Below are positions 45,007 to 53,682 of a stretch of 64,000 nucleotides of DNA, one piece after another; position 1 is the stretch's first letter, and each line of letters opens with the position of its first letter. This DNA is from CAWJHE01 sp963842455 (GTDB lineage Bacteria > Chloroflexota > Anaerolineae > Anaerolineales > UBA4823), in contig CAWJHE010000006.1 in assembly GCA_963842455.1 (NCBI GenBank), positions 1-64,000 on the forward strand, given 5' to 3'. The notes beneath the pieces were generated by a model that made no database searches, was not told the DNA's origin, and saw only the letters and a list, made by a program, of their open reading frames with translations. The position numbers and the translations under genes are program-made.

Positions 45007-46118
45007 GCCCATTTGCCCACATCACAGGTTGGGGAATGGTCGCTCCAGAACATGTGATGACCAATGTGGATCTGGAAAAAATTGTAGATACCAATGATGA
45101 GTGGATACAGTCTCGCACTGGAATACGCGAGAGGCGAATAGCATCAGATGATCAGACTAGCGCATCCCTGGCAGTAGAAGCCGCGCAGCGTGCACTTCGG
45201 GTAGCAAAGCTTAACCCTGCAGACTTAGATTTAATTATTGTAAGCACTTCATCCCCGGAGCATGTCTTTCCGGCAACGGCTTGCCTGGTACAAGATCGCC
45301 TGGGAGCGGTAAAAGCTGGCGCATTTGATTTGTCTGCTGCCTGCACGGGCTTTATATATGCTTTGACGGTTGCAACGCAAGCTATTCGATCAGGCTCGTC
45401 GCGTAATGCCTTGGTAATCGGTTCGGAAACGCTTTCTCGTTTTGTGGATTGGAAAGATCGCAATACTTGTATTCTTTTTGGCGATGGCGCCGGGGCTTTT
45501 GTATTACAGGCTGGTGATGAAGAGGCTGGTGTCTTGTCTTCTGTGATGCGCTCAGATGGATCCGGCGGGGATTTGCTTTCGGTACCAGGTGGCGGCAGCC
45601 GTTATCCTGCCAGCAAAGAAACTGTCGAGAATGGCATGCATTACATTCACATGAACGGGCGCGAAGTTTTTCGCTTTGCCACGCGGGTTATGGTTCAGGC
45701 CACACAAGAAGCAATTGCCAAGGCAGGCATGCAGCTTGAAGAGATATCCTGGATTATTCCACACCAGGCAAATTTGCGGATTATCGAAGCTGCTATGCGA
45801 GGGCTAAAATTGCCCATGGACCGTTGCGTGGTGAATCTTGAGCGTTATGGAAACACATCCACTGCCTCCATTCCCATTGCCACTTGTGAAGCTGTTCAAG
45901 AAGGTCGAATAAAACCAGGTGATAAAATTGTGTTTGTTGGTTTCGGAGCAGGGCTTACTTGGGGCGCCGTAACAGTTATTTGGAGCGGACCTTTTGCTGG
46001 AGCAAAGCGAGTTTTGCCCGTTCGTTTTCGATTATACGCACGTTTTCGCTCTTTTGTGAACCGTGTCCTGCGGCGACTTGACGCGTTGATTTGGGGAAGA
46101 CACAACCCATACATCTAA
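45003..46118 (+). CDS. fabH: 3-oxoacyl-ACP synthase III
   Basis: Starts fatty-acid synthesis by condensing acyl-CoA with malonyl-ACP. The triad is Cys in DLSAACTGFIYAL (about 113), His in WIIPHQANLRII and Asn in ERYGNTSTASIP. TNDEWIQSRTGIRERR is the N-terminal signature. At 371 residues it is about 45 longer than usual, with a basic amphipathic tail (RLYARFRSFVNRVLRRLDAL) that could contact membrane. Translationally coupled to fabF through ATGA. Confidence 0.95.
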   Translation: MSPFAHITGWGMVAPEHVMTNVDLEKIVDTNDEWIQSRTGIRERRIASDDQTSASLAVEAAQRALRVAKLNPADLDLIIVSTSSPEHVFPATACLVQDRLGAVKAGAFDLSAACTGFIYALTVATQAIRSGSSRNALVIGSETLSRFVDWKDRNTCILFGDGAGAFVLQAGDEEAGVLSSVMRSDGSGGDLLSVPGGGSRYPASKETVENGMHYIHMNGREVFRFATRVMVQATQEAIAKAGMQLEEISWIIPHQANLRIIEAAMRGLKLPMDRCVVNLERYGNTSTASIPIATCEAVQEGRIKPGDKIVFVGFGAGLTWGAVTVIWSGPFAGAKRVLPVRFRLYARFRSFVNRVLRRLDALIWGRHNPYI

Positions 46119-46151
46119 AAAATGTAAAAAAATTGTACAGTTCTGGTTTAA

Positions 46152-46182
46152 GGCTGCTATAATTTTTATCGCAGCCATTTTT
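46152..46182 (+). terminator. Terminator after fabH
   Basis: GGCTGC and GCAGCC flank a 13-base loop and are followed by ATTTTT. Located 33 bases past the fabH stop, so ftsH should have its own promoter. Confidence 0.6.
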
Positions 46183-46270
46183 CATTAATCCAAGGGATGT
46201 AGAATGTTAGAACGATGTTAGAAATACTCAATACCTGCCCCTAGGTCTACCAGGCTGGTGTTAAGGTTGG

Positions 46271-46309
46271 TATAATTCTGATGCAATTTATGCGGATTGC
46301 ATTTTTTTT
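46271..46309 (+). promoter_or_regulatory. ftsH -10 box and leader hairpin
   Basis: TATAAT lies at 46271-46276 without a clear -35 at 17 bases. Directly after the expected start, ATGCAAT (46281-46287) pairs with ATTGCAT (46296-46302), followed by a run of T and then the GGAGGT site of ftsH. This could be an attenuator or only a weak hairpin. Confidence 0.45.
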
Positions 46310-46323
46310 ATTTTGGAGGTAAT

Positions 46324-48186
46324 GTGAACCCAACCCGCAATCGATCAACGATTATCTACCTGCTGCTTTTTATTGCTATCATCTCGATGGTTGTTATTAA
46401 TTTCCAGCAGCAAGCAAGTGGGCAAGAAGCCCTGTCAATTAATGAGGTAGCAGCCGCCATCCAAAAAGGTCAAGTGGAGCGGATTGTTGAAAATGAGAAC
46501 AATTTGACGGTGATATACACTTCAGGCGACGAGCGTCTATCACACAAAGAGAGCGACGCTACCCTGGTTGACCAGTTAAAAGCTCTGGGTGTGACGACAG
46601 AGCAGCTTCAATCGGACAAGGTAAAGCTTGAAATCCGTCCTCCCAGCGCCTGGGTGGGGATTGTTACTGCTCTTGGTTATATCTTACCCTTTATCATTCT
46701 GGCAGCTGTTTTCTGGTTCGTTTTCCGACAAGCCCAGGGAAGCAATAATGCTGCCATGTCTTTTGGGAAGTCGCGCGCCCGGATGTTTACAGGAGACCAA
46801 CCCTCAGTTACATTCCTGGATGTGGCCGGTGTTGAAGAAGCCAAGGAAGAACTTCAAGAAGTGGTGGAATTTTTGCGGGAACCCGAAAAATTCATTTCCC
46901 TTGGCGCCCGGATACCTAAAGGTGTCTTGCTGGTTGGCCCCCCAGGCACCGGTAAAACCCTTTTAGCAAAAGCTGTTTCTGGTGAAGCTGGTGTGCCGTT
47001 TTTCTCCATCTCTGGTTCCGAGTTTGTGGAAATGTTTGTAGGCGTTGGCGCCAGCCGTGTACGTGATCTATTTGAGCAAGCGAAACGCCATTCGCCATGT
47101 ATCGTGTTTGTGGATGAAATTGATGCCGTTGGCAGACAGCGCGGAGCTGGTCTGGGTGGAAGCCATGACGAACGCGAGCAGACATTAAACCAGATGTTAG
47201 TAGAAATGGATGGCTTCGATACGGATACGAATGTGATTATAATGGCTGCGACTAACCGGCCTGACATTCTCGATCCGGCCTTGATGCGTCCAGGACGCTT
47301 TGATCGCCGTGTGGTTTTGGACCGGCCGGATATGCGTGGTCGTGAGGCTATTCTGAAAGTTCACTCTAAAGGCAAACCTCTGGCTCCAGATGTTGACCTG
47401 GCAGTTTTATCACGATCTACACCTGGTTTTGTAGGCGCTGACCTGGAAAACTTAGTGAATGAAGCTGCAATCTTGGCTGCTCGCCGGAATAAAAAGGTGA
47501 TTGGTCAATCTGAAATGGAAGAAGCCATTGAGCGTGTTATTGCTGGCCCTGAACGTAAGAGCCGCCTGATCAGCGAAGAAGAAAAGAGAATAGTGGCTTA
47601 TCATGAAGCTGGACATGCCGTGGTGATGAATGCATTGCCGCAAGCAGATCCAGTTCACAAAGTCTCGATTATTGCCCGCGGTATGGCTGGTGGTTATACC
47701 TTGGCCTTGCCCGAGGAAGATCGAACCTTAATGCCACGCAAGAAACTTTTGGCAGATATGATCGGACTGTTGGGCGGTCGTGCAGCGGAGGAATTGGTTT
47801 TTGATGATATCACCTCCGGCGCTTCCAACGATCTGGAGCGAGTTACTCGAATGGCACGTGCGATGGTAACTCGGCTGGGAATGAGCAAGCAGCTAGGCCC
47901 CATGGTTTACGGACAAAAAGAAGAGCTGATTTTCTTAGGCCGTGAGATTTCGGAGCAGCGTGATTATTCCGAATCGGTTGCCGAAGAAATTGACTCCGAA
48001 GTCCGGCGCTTAGTAGCTGAATCATATGAAAGAGCTCGTGAAATCCTGGCTGATTATCGCGAAAAATTAGATGCTGTCGCTAAGAGACTATTGGAGGTTG
48101 AAACCATCTCTCGTGATGAATTTGAAGAGATCTTTCCCACTCCATATCCGAAGAATAGCGGTACACCCATGCCTATGGCTGGATAA
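46324..48186 (+). CDS. ftsH: ATP-dependent zinc metalloprotease FtsH
   Basis: A 620-residue membrane-anchored AAA+ protease. Two membrane helices (STIIYLLLFIAIISMVVI; ALGYILPFIILAAVFWFVF) flank an extracytoplasmic loop. The AAA domain has GPPGTGKTLLAKAVSGEA, IVFVDEIDAVGRQRG and the second region of homology. The zinc site HEAGHAVV is at about residue 427, with the third ligand Asp in ITSGASNDLERVT. GTG 46324 is the start, behind GGAGGTAAT. It lies between fabH and fabL. Confidence 0.97.
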   Translation: MNPTRNRSTIIYLLLFIAIISMVVINFQQQASGQEALSINEVAAAIQKGQVERIVENENNLTVIYTSGDERLSHKESDATLVDQLKALGVTTEQLQSDKVKLEIRPPSAWVGIVTALGYILPFIILAAVFWFVFRQAQGSNNAAMSFGKSRARMFTGDQPSVTFLDVAGVEEAKEELQEVVEFLREPEKFISLGARIPKGVLLVGPPGTGKTLLAKAVSGEAGVPFFSISGSEFVEMFVGVGASRVRDLFEQAKRHSPCIVFVDEIDAVGRQRGAGLGGSHDEREQTLNQMLVEMDGFDTDTNVIIMAATNRPDILDPALMRPGRFDRRVVLDRPDMRGREAILKVHSKGKPLAPDVDLAVLSRSTPGFVGADLENLVNEAAILAARRNKKVIGQSEMEEAIERVIAGPERKSRLISEEEKRIVAYHEAGHAVVMNALPQADPVHKVSIIARGMAGGYTLALPEEDRTLMPRKKLLADMIGLLGGRAAEELVFDDITSGASNDLERVTRMARAMVTRLGMSKQLGPMVYGQKEELIFLGREISEQRDYSESVAEEIDSEVRRLVAESYERAREILADYREKLDAVAKRLLEVETISRDEFEEIFPTPYPKNSGTPMPMAG

Positions 48187-48279
48187 GAGCCTGTTGGAAA
48201 GCAATTTGATGTGATAAACCAAGCGTGGAACGCCTTATAGGTGTTTCACGCTTTGTTGTTCGGTGTTAGAGGAGGAAGC

Positions 48280-49068
48280 ATGCCAGATCTAAAAATCTTT
48301 GACGGAAAAATTGCGCTCGTTACTGGTTCTGGCCGCGGGATTGGCAAGGCGATAGCAACCCATTTTGCACAGCTAGGTGCAGATATCGTGGTGAATTTTT
48401 TTCGTAACCGCGCTCCAGCACAGGCAACCGTGGATGCAATCCGGGAAATTGGGAGACGCGCCTGGTTAGTAAAAGCGGATATCGGTGATGAGCAGGGATT
48501 GAATGATCTCTTCGATACGATCGAAAAGCAGGCGGGGGGATTGGACTTTCTGGTAATGAACGCCGCTTCTGGATACAACCGGCCGGTCATGCAACAGCGG
48601 GTAAAAGGCTGGGATTGGACACTTAATATCAATGCGCGTGCAGCGCTATTTGCAGCTCAACGAGCAGCGCCTCTTATGCAGTCGCGAGGCGGAGGAGCAA
48701 TTGTCAATATTTCCAGCCCCGGATCATTAAGGGTTCTGCCAGAATATGTGGTTGTGGGAGCCAGCAAAGCGGCTTTGGAGGCGATTACTCGTTACCTGGC
48801 TGTTGAGTTAGCCGCAATGAATATTGTTGTGAATGCTGTCTCGCCTGGCGTGGTATGGACTGATGCGCTTCAGCACTTCTCTGCCATCCGGCAGGATGAT
48901 AACTTGTTGGAGAAGGCTAAACAATTGACACCGGCGGGAAGATTGGTTTCCCCTGAGGATATCGCCCAGGTAGTGGCATTCTTGTGCTCACCAGCAGCTT
49001 CAATGATTCGCGGCCAAACCATCCTGGTGGATGGAGGATACACCTTGCCAATCCAGGGGATTGTATAG
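48280..49068 (+). CDS. fabL: Enoyl-ACP reductase FabL-type (SDR)
   Basis: A 262-residue SDR. VTGSGRGIGKAIATHFAQLG binds NADPH; the active site reads Tyr-x6-Lys (YVVVGASKAALEAITRYLAV) rather than Tyr-x3-Lys of ordinary SDRs, and DMIRGQTI-like SMIRGQTILVDGGY ends the protein. The whole segment closely resembles Bacillus FabL. It would reduce the trans-2-enoyl-ACP of the elongation cycle and complement FabF and FabH upstream. ATG 48280 follows GAGGAGGAAGC. Confidence 0.88.
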   Translation: MPDLKIFDGKIALVTGSGRGIGKAIATHFAQLGADIVVNFFRNRAPAQATVDAIREIGRRAWLVKADIGDEQGLNDLFDTIEKQAGGLDFLVMNAASGYNRPVMQQRVKGWDWTLNINARAALFAAQRAAPLMQSRGGGAIVNISSPGSLRVLPEYVVVGASKAALEAITRYLAVELAAMNIVVNAVSPGVVWTDALQHFSAIRQDDNLLEKAKQLTPAGRLVSPEDIAQVVAFLCSPAASMIRGQTILVDGGYTLPIQGIV

Positions 49069-49078
49069 ATTGGCAAGG
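49043..49078. terminator. Hairpin spanning the fabL stop
   Basis: An 11-bp perfect stem (CCTTGCCAATC with GATTGGCAAGG) encloses a 14-base loop and overlaps the last codons of fabL. A T5 follows 8 bases later, so termination or mRNA 3' protection is plausible. Confidence 0.4.
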
Positions 49079-49120
49079 ATGGACGAATTTTTATTGGATG
49101 AGTTAGGATGGAATGTGAAC

Positions 49121-49759
49121 TTAAACGCCTATCAAAATCGCTCGTGCAGGAGCACCATCAACGCCGGTGAGTTTCAGGGGAAGGCAATAAAGGCTGTAAC
49201 GACCCTGTGTTACCTGAGACAGATCCAAGCCTTCGACGATGACCACCCCAGCTTCTAGCAAAAGGGTATGTGTGGGCACTCCATCTTTATACGGGGCAAT
49301 CGAAAGGTAATCTATTCCAACCAGCTTAACGCCGCGGTCAATTAGAAATTGGGCGCCATCAGGGGAAAGCGCAACGAAGTTGGTTTGAAACTCAGTTTGG
49401 GATGTCTCCCAAAGATGTGAATTACGTGTTCGGAAGAGAATCCGGCGCGTTCTTGGCGGAATTTCCGATTTCTGAAGAATATCTGCGGTGATCAAATTGA
49501 CTTCGTCTTTAAGATGGAGTACGTAAGCACGGCCAGTGAGTAGATTGAGAGGCAATTGTTCTACTGTTGCTGCTTCTCCCCCCAGGAAGTGATAAGGGGC
49601 ATCGATATGGGTGCCGGCATGTACCGTCATCGATATCTGGGTCACATTCGCTGAAGCGCCTTCTTCGATTTTACTGATCCGCTGCATCTGGATTTTTGGA
49701 TCGCCAGGCCAAACTGGCATCTGCTGGTGTATGGGGATGGTGACGTCGTATGTGCGCAT
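49121..49759 (-). CDS. Cyclase family protein (KynB-like metal hydrolase)
   Basis: A 212-residue protein of the cyclase/kynurenine formamidase family. The motif HAGTHIDAPYHFL near residue 47 is the H-x-G-T-H-x-D-x-P metal site; a C-terminal Glu-containing box reads LLLEAGVVIVEGLDL. DVTIPIHQQMPVWPGDP is the typical N-terminus. The substrate is unknown; no kynurenine genes are near. It follows menC by 72 bases on the same strand. Confidence 0.92.
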   Translation of the reverse strand: MRTYDVTIPIHQQMPVWPGDPKIQMQRISKIEEGASANVTQISMTVHAGTHIDAPYHFLGGEAATVEQLPLNLLTGRAYVLHLKDEVNLITADILQKSEIPPRTRRILFRTRNSHLWETSQTEFQTNFVALSPDGAQFLIDRGVKLVGIDYLSIAPYKDGVPTHTLLLEAGVVIVEGLDLSQVTQGRYSLYCLPLKLTGVDGAPARAILIGV

Positions 49760-49831
49760 AGTTAATCCTGATGATGGTTATAAATGCTTATGTGAAACCT
49801 TATTTTATTCTTTCAATTCTACCTTGAAATA

Positions 49832-50938
49832 TCAGTGGATGGAAAGTTTTGCCAGACAATATTTTTCAAGATGATAGCGGTTAATGCTGATACCTAAGCC
49901 AGGTTCTGTAGGTACATGGATGCTGCTATCCGGGTTGAGTGTAAACCTTTCGTTCGTAATATCTTCATCGTAATATCGATCCGTGGCGGATAAATCCCCT
50001 GGCAAACCGAATCCGGGGAGGGAGGCAATCGCAAGGTTGGCAGCCCTGCCAATGCCGGTCTCAAGCATACCCCCACACCAAACCGGAATCCCCTTTGCAT
50101 AACACAGATTGTGAATCGAAAGCGCCTCAGCTAAACCGCCCACACGACCCGTCTTAATATTGATCACTTTACAAGCCTGCATTTCAATTGCCTGGCGAGC
50201 GTGACGGGCTGATAGAATGCTCTCATCCAGGCAAATGGGTGTTGAAAACTGTTCTTGTAACTTGCTATGATCCCAAAGGTCGTCCTCTGCAAGAGGCTGT
50301 TCAATGAGTAAAAGCCCCAATTTATCCAGGGGAAGTAGGGAACCAGCGGTATCCAGAGTATAGGCGGAGTTTGCGTCCACCTGCAGCAGGATATCAGGAA
50401 AGGCTTTGCGAACAGCCTGCGTGTCGGCAATATCGCGGCCAGGTTTAATTTTTATTTTGATTCTTGCATAACCCTGGGTAAGGTAATTCTCGACTGCTTT
50501 CACCAATTCAGCGGGCGTATCTTGCAGACCCACCGAAACGCCTACCGGTACTGTTGGTGTTCCGCCGCCCAAGAGTTGCTGGATCGATTTTCCTTGTTGT
50601 TTTCCCAATATGTCCCAAAGCGCCATTTCAAGAGCGCTTTTTGCCATTAGATGGCCGCGTACAAAACTCATTTTCTCCTGGAGCTCAACGGCGCTTTCAA
50701 TCTTCTTGTTGAGAATGGCCGGTGCAATAAAATCTTTCAAGATATGCCAGGCGGTTTGGCTGGTTTCGTAGGAATAACCAGGGTCTTGGTCGGCTACACA
50801 TTCGCCAAATCCCACAATGCCTTCCGCTTCGGCTTCGATCACCAGGCAGTCTCGAGTTGCAATGCGTCCAAACGATGTTTCGAAATGTGAACGTAATGGC
50901 ATGCGCACATGGTATATCGTTAATTTTGAAAGGATCAT
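49832..50938 (-). CDS. menC: o-Succinylbenzoate synthase / N-acylamino acid racemase family
   Basis: A 368-residue enolase-superfamily enzyme. The general-base Lys lies in ARIKIKIKPG, metal ligands in LQVDANSAYTLD, IEQPLAEDD and ICLDESI, and the opposite Lys in KVINIKTGRVGG. Members of this subgroup make o-succinylbenzoate for menaquinone and/or racemise N-acyl amino acids. The start overlaps the stop of a COG3375 acetyltransferase gene by ATGA. No other men gene is here, and the acetyltransferase neighbour favours an N-acylamino-acid role, so the symbol is provisional. Confidence 0.85.
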   Translation of the reverse strand: MILSKLTIYHVRMPLRSHFETSFGRIATRDCLVIEAEAEGIVGFGECVADQDPGYSYETSQTAWHILKDFIAPAILNKKIESAVELQEKMSFVRGHLMAKSALEMALWDILGKQQGKSIQQLLGGGTPTVPVGVSVGLQDTPAELVKAVENYLTQGYARIKIKIKPGRDIADTQAVRKAFPDILLQVDANSAYTLDTAGSLLPLDKLGLLLIEQPLAEDDLWDHSKLQEQFSTPICLDESILSARHARQAIEMQACKVINIKTGRVGGLAEALSIHNLCYAKGIPVWCGGMLETGIGRAANLAIASLPGFGLPGDLSATDRYYDEDITNERFTLNPDSSIHVPTEPGLGISINRYHLEKYCLAKLSIH

Positions 50939-51885
50939 AAGGTGCTTTCTCCATGACTAAGGACATAAAAGCTGCGGGGAAGATTTCCGGGCAGGTGGAT
51001 AAAATCTGTGACCAGGTAACCAGCTTGAAACAAGGCAGAAAAAAGTTCGCGACTGTGTTCCCGCCATATCCTGGAGAGGTTGGGGTTTCTGGTTATGATG
51101 CTCTGAAAATCAGCTGGGATTTCGATTAATAAGATAGGTTCTTGATCAATGGATTTTTGAAGTATTGACCAACCAGTATTTACAGGATGCGGAAGGCCTT
51201 CCTCATCTAAATGAGTTGGGTTCACTATTTTTACGTTTGCTGCCAAATAATGAGCCAGGTCTAGTTTTGTCCTGGGTTTTTTACTTAAGCGGCGTTCTAC
51301 ACGTGCGGAATTCAGCCACCAATCTACCTGAAAGCGATCTGTTTGTTGACCCTGATTAAGTTCATCACGCAGCTCCCCATAATAATTTGGCAAGAAGGTG
51401 TTACATACAGCGCCAAGGCGATGGATATTCAGATGGGCATTGCGGCTCAACAATGGGTCATATGTCCAAGTAATCCAGTCAATTTGTTGATGGCGCACCA
51501 TCTGCCATTGAGCGCGTTTCAGGGCGAAACCAATGCCGCTGTTTCTGTGCAAGGGATGTACACCCAACATGTGGGAACAGTGCTTAAATTTTTTCCCCTG
51601 TGGTGTTTGCTGATATCCGGGAAAGCTAAAGGCAAAACCTACCAGGCTTTCACTTGAAACACCTTCATTTGCCATTGTATCGGGACTCGTGGTCTTCCCT
51701 TTATTATCAAATGCTCCAATTAACAACCCCCCATTGTGTACAGAGGTTAGGAGAAGATGCCCAGGCACAATTTCAGTATCATCACCAGCCCAAATATCCC
51801 GCTGCAGGTTTTCGACCCAGGTCATTTGTGCGGGTTGGTCCAGGATATGCAGTTGGTATATTCCTCCATATTGCCAGCCGATCAT
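50935..51885 (-). CDS. COG3375-type GNAT-like protein
   Basis: A 316-residue protein. The N-terminal half has the GNAT pattern SLVGFAFSFPGYQ, SHMLGVHPLHRNSGIGFALK (acetyl-CoA loop) and ITWTYDPLLSRNAHLNIHRL, typical of COG3375. The C-terminal half binds unknown ligands. Proteins of this group are often encoded next to N-acylamino-acid racemase homologues, as seen here, suggesting that it makes the N-acyl amino acid. Three bases separate it from the upstream SDR gene. Confidence 0.83.
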   Translation of the reverse strand: MIGWQYGGIYQLHILDQPAQMTWVENLQRDIWAGDDTEIVPGHLLLTSVHNGGLLIGAFDNKGKTTSPDTMANEGVSSESLVGFAFSFPGYQQTPQGKKFKHCSHMLGVHPLHRNSGIGFALKRAQWQMVRHQQIDWITWTYDPLLSRNAHLNIHRLGAVCNTFLPNYYGELRDELNQGQQTDRFQVDWWLNSARVERRLSKKPRTKLDLAHYLAANVKIVNPTHLDEEGLPHPVNTGWSILQKSIDQEPILLIEIPADFQSIITRNPNLSRIWREHSRELFSALFQAGYLVTDFIHLPGNLPRSFYVLSHGESTL

Positions 51886-51888
51886 GCG

Positions 51889-52839
51889 TTAGCCTTGAGT
51901 ATTTCTCTTCTTTCGAAATAATGTTTTGAAAAGCGATCTGCCCCATTTTTGGCCCTTTAGATATCCAAGTTTCTGGGAAAAACGGGAGGGCATTAAATCA
52001 AAGACACGCGGCATGGTGTCTAAAGCTGTGGTGCGGTTAACTGACAGGTAATCCAACCAGTAGATTGAGACTGGAAGCCTGGAAAAAAAGGATTCTAACA
52101 GAACGGTCAAGCCGCGTACATAAGGAGCGCCAAGCGAAACAATAGTGCGCCGCAATCCTGTTTCTTGCATAAGGAGTTCAACGATTTCTCTGAAATTTAA
52201 GTATTCTGGACCGCCAATTTCTATCGTCCGGTTAATCGTGTCTGGATTATCTAAGGACCAGGATAAGCAGGTAACCAAATCTTCTATCCACAAGGGCTGC
52301 AATTGGACGCGCCCTTCTCCCGGCATGATAAAAATTCCTGGCAAAGCGCTAAGAATTTGAGCAATACCTGTGGTGAAACCATCGTTTGGTCCATAAACAA
52401 TCGCTGATCGTAAAATCGTGTAACTTAACCCACTGCGCCGAACGAATTCTTCGGCAATACCTTTGGCTTTGAGAACTGGATATGCAGAAGCGCGATCTGC
52501 CCCAAGATGACTCAGGTAAAACAGCCGTTCCACACCGGCATCTACTGCGCTATCAACCAGTGCACGCGTGCCCTGGATATCAATCTGCATCAGGCTTTCG
52601 CGCGGGCCGCGCCATTCGCCGCTTGCCAGGTGAAAAACTGTATCGATGCCAACCATAGCGGCGCGCAGACCTCTCTCGTCGGTCAGGCTGCTGACAGCAA
52701 CATCTACCGCTATGCCCAAGGGTAAATTGGGCGAGGTTTGAGAAGGTCGAATCAGTGTCCGAACGGGATACCCCAATTCAACCAGATGGCGGATCAGTGC
52801 TCTGCCGATAAACCCGGTGCCACCGGTAACCAGAATCAT
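51889..52839 (-). CDS. NAD(P)-dependent SDR, NDUFA9/UDP-sugar-epimerase-like
   Basis: A 316-residue atypical SDR. MILVTGGTGFIGRALIRHLV binds the nucleotide. VERLFYLSHLGADRASAYPVLKAKGIAEEFVRR has a displaced Tyr-x3-Lys (YPVLK), and LSYTILRSAIVYGPNDG is the usual follow-on. It resembles NmrA/NDUFA9-like proteins that bind NAD(P) and quinone-related compounds. First gene of the minus-strand operon SDR-GNAT-MenC. Confidence 0.87.
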   Translation of the reverse strand: MILVTGGTGFIGRALIRHLVELGYPVRTLIRPSQTSPNLPLGIAVDVAVSSLTDERGLRAAMVGIDTVFHLASGEWRGPRESLMQIDIQGTRALVDSAVDAGVERLFYLSHLGADRASAYPVLKAKGIAEEFVRRSGLSYTILRSAIVYGPNDGFTTGIAQILSALPGIFIMPGEGRVQLQPLWIEDLVTCLSWSLDNPDTINRTIEIGGPEYLNFREIVELLMQETGLRRTIVSLGAPYVRGLTVLLESFFSRLPVSIYWLDYLSVNRTTALDTMPRVFDLMPSRFSQKLGYLKGQKWGRSLFKTLFRKKRNTQG

Positions 52840-53043
52840 GTGTTTTAAGACCTGTCTTTCGCTCTGCTTTGTTTTTGAAGCAAGCGCTTATCATTGGTCA
52901 AGGTAGATCGGCCTGGTTAGCCAGGCTGTCTCCATTTTACAATAAAGCGTGAGATTATCCGGCTTATTTCAGGATTTGCTAATATACTTTTATAAATAAC
53001 CTAAGAAAGAATTTGTCTTGTAGGATCTTTTAAATTCCCCCTC

Positions 53044-53070
53044 ACTTTTTTAGGGTGAAATCGTATAGTT
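53044..53070 (+). promoter_or_regulatory. Candidate ECF-type promoter of the sigma-factor gene
   Basis: ACTTTTTT (from 53044) and CGTATAGTT (53062-53070) are spaced as in many ECF promoters, and no housekeeping pair is present. Autoregulation is common for ECF genes. The match is by eye only. Confidence 0.35.
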
Positions 53071-53097
53071 AATAGAGAATTCTCACAAGGACCATGC

Positions 53098-53673
53098 ATG
53101 GAAGAAAAAGATGCGATTTCGCGAATCAAGCAAGGTGATCTGAACGGTCTTGAGGAGTTGGTGAACCGGTATCAGGTAAAAGCGGTCTATTCAGCGTATT
53201 TGATCTTGCAGGATCGCTCTCTAGCAGAGGAAGTGGTGCAAAACGCCTTCCTAAAAGCAACGGAAAAGATCCATTACTTTGATGAGTCACGTACTTTTTC
53301 GCCCTGGTTCTTGCGTATTGTTGTGAATGATTCGATCCAACTGATTCGTGAGAGAAAAAGGTTTGAGCCGATTTGTGAAGAGCCTGATGAAGAAAGTAAA
53401 AAATTGGCTCGCTGGTTGATTGATAGCCAGCCTTCTCCAGAGCAGGAGATCGAAGTCAAACAGATAGGTGAATCACTAAGGAAGGCGCTGAAAATTTTGA
53501 CGCCAGAACAGCGTAAGGCTGTGGTGCTGCGCTACTATCTGCAAATGTCTGAACAGGAAGTCTCTGACAGACTGGCGAAACCTTTGACAACGGTCAAGTG
53601 GTGGCTGCGTTCGGCGCGCAAACGATTGAAAAGCTTGTTGAGTGTTGATGGCGATTTGCCTGATCACCATTAG
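53098..53673 (+). CDS. ECF RNA polymerase sigma factor
   Basis: A 191-residue sigma-70 family protein with only regions 2 and 4. Region 2: VNRYQVKAVYSAYLILQDRS, then AEEVVQNAFLKATEKI and FSPWFLRIVVNDSIQLIRERK. Region 4: ILTPEQRKAVVLRYYLQMSE, then EVSDRLAKPLTTVKWWLRSARKRL, a helix-turn-helix. An AAGGA site precedes ATG 53098. The following gene, 9 bases on, encodes its probable anti-sigma factor. Confidence 0.93.
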   Translation: MEEKDAISRIKQGDLNGLEELVNRYQVKAVYSAYLILQDRSLAEEVVQNAFLKATEKIHYFDESRTFSPWFLRIVVNDSIQLIRERKRFEPICEEPDEESKKLARWLIDSQPSPEQEIEVKQIGESLRKALKILTPEQRKAVVLRYYLQMSEQEVSDRLAKPLTTVKWWLRSARKRLKSLLSVDGDLPDHH

Positions 53674-53682
53674 GAGGACAGG

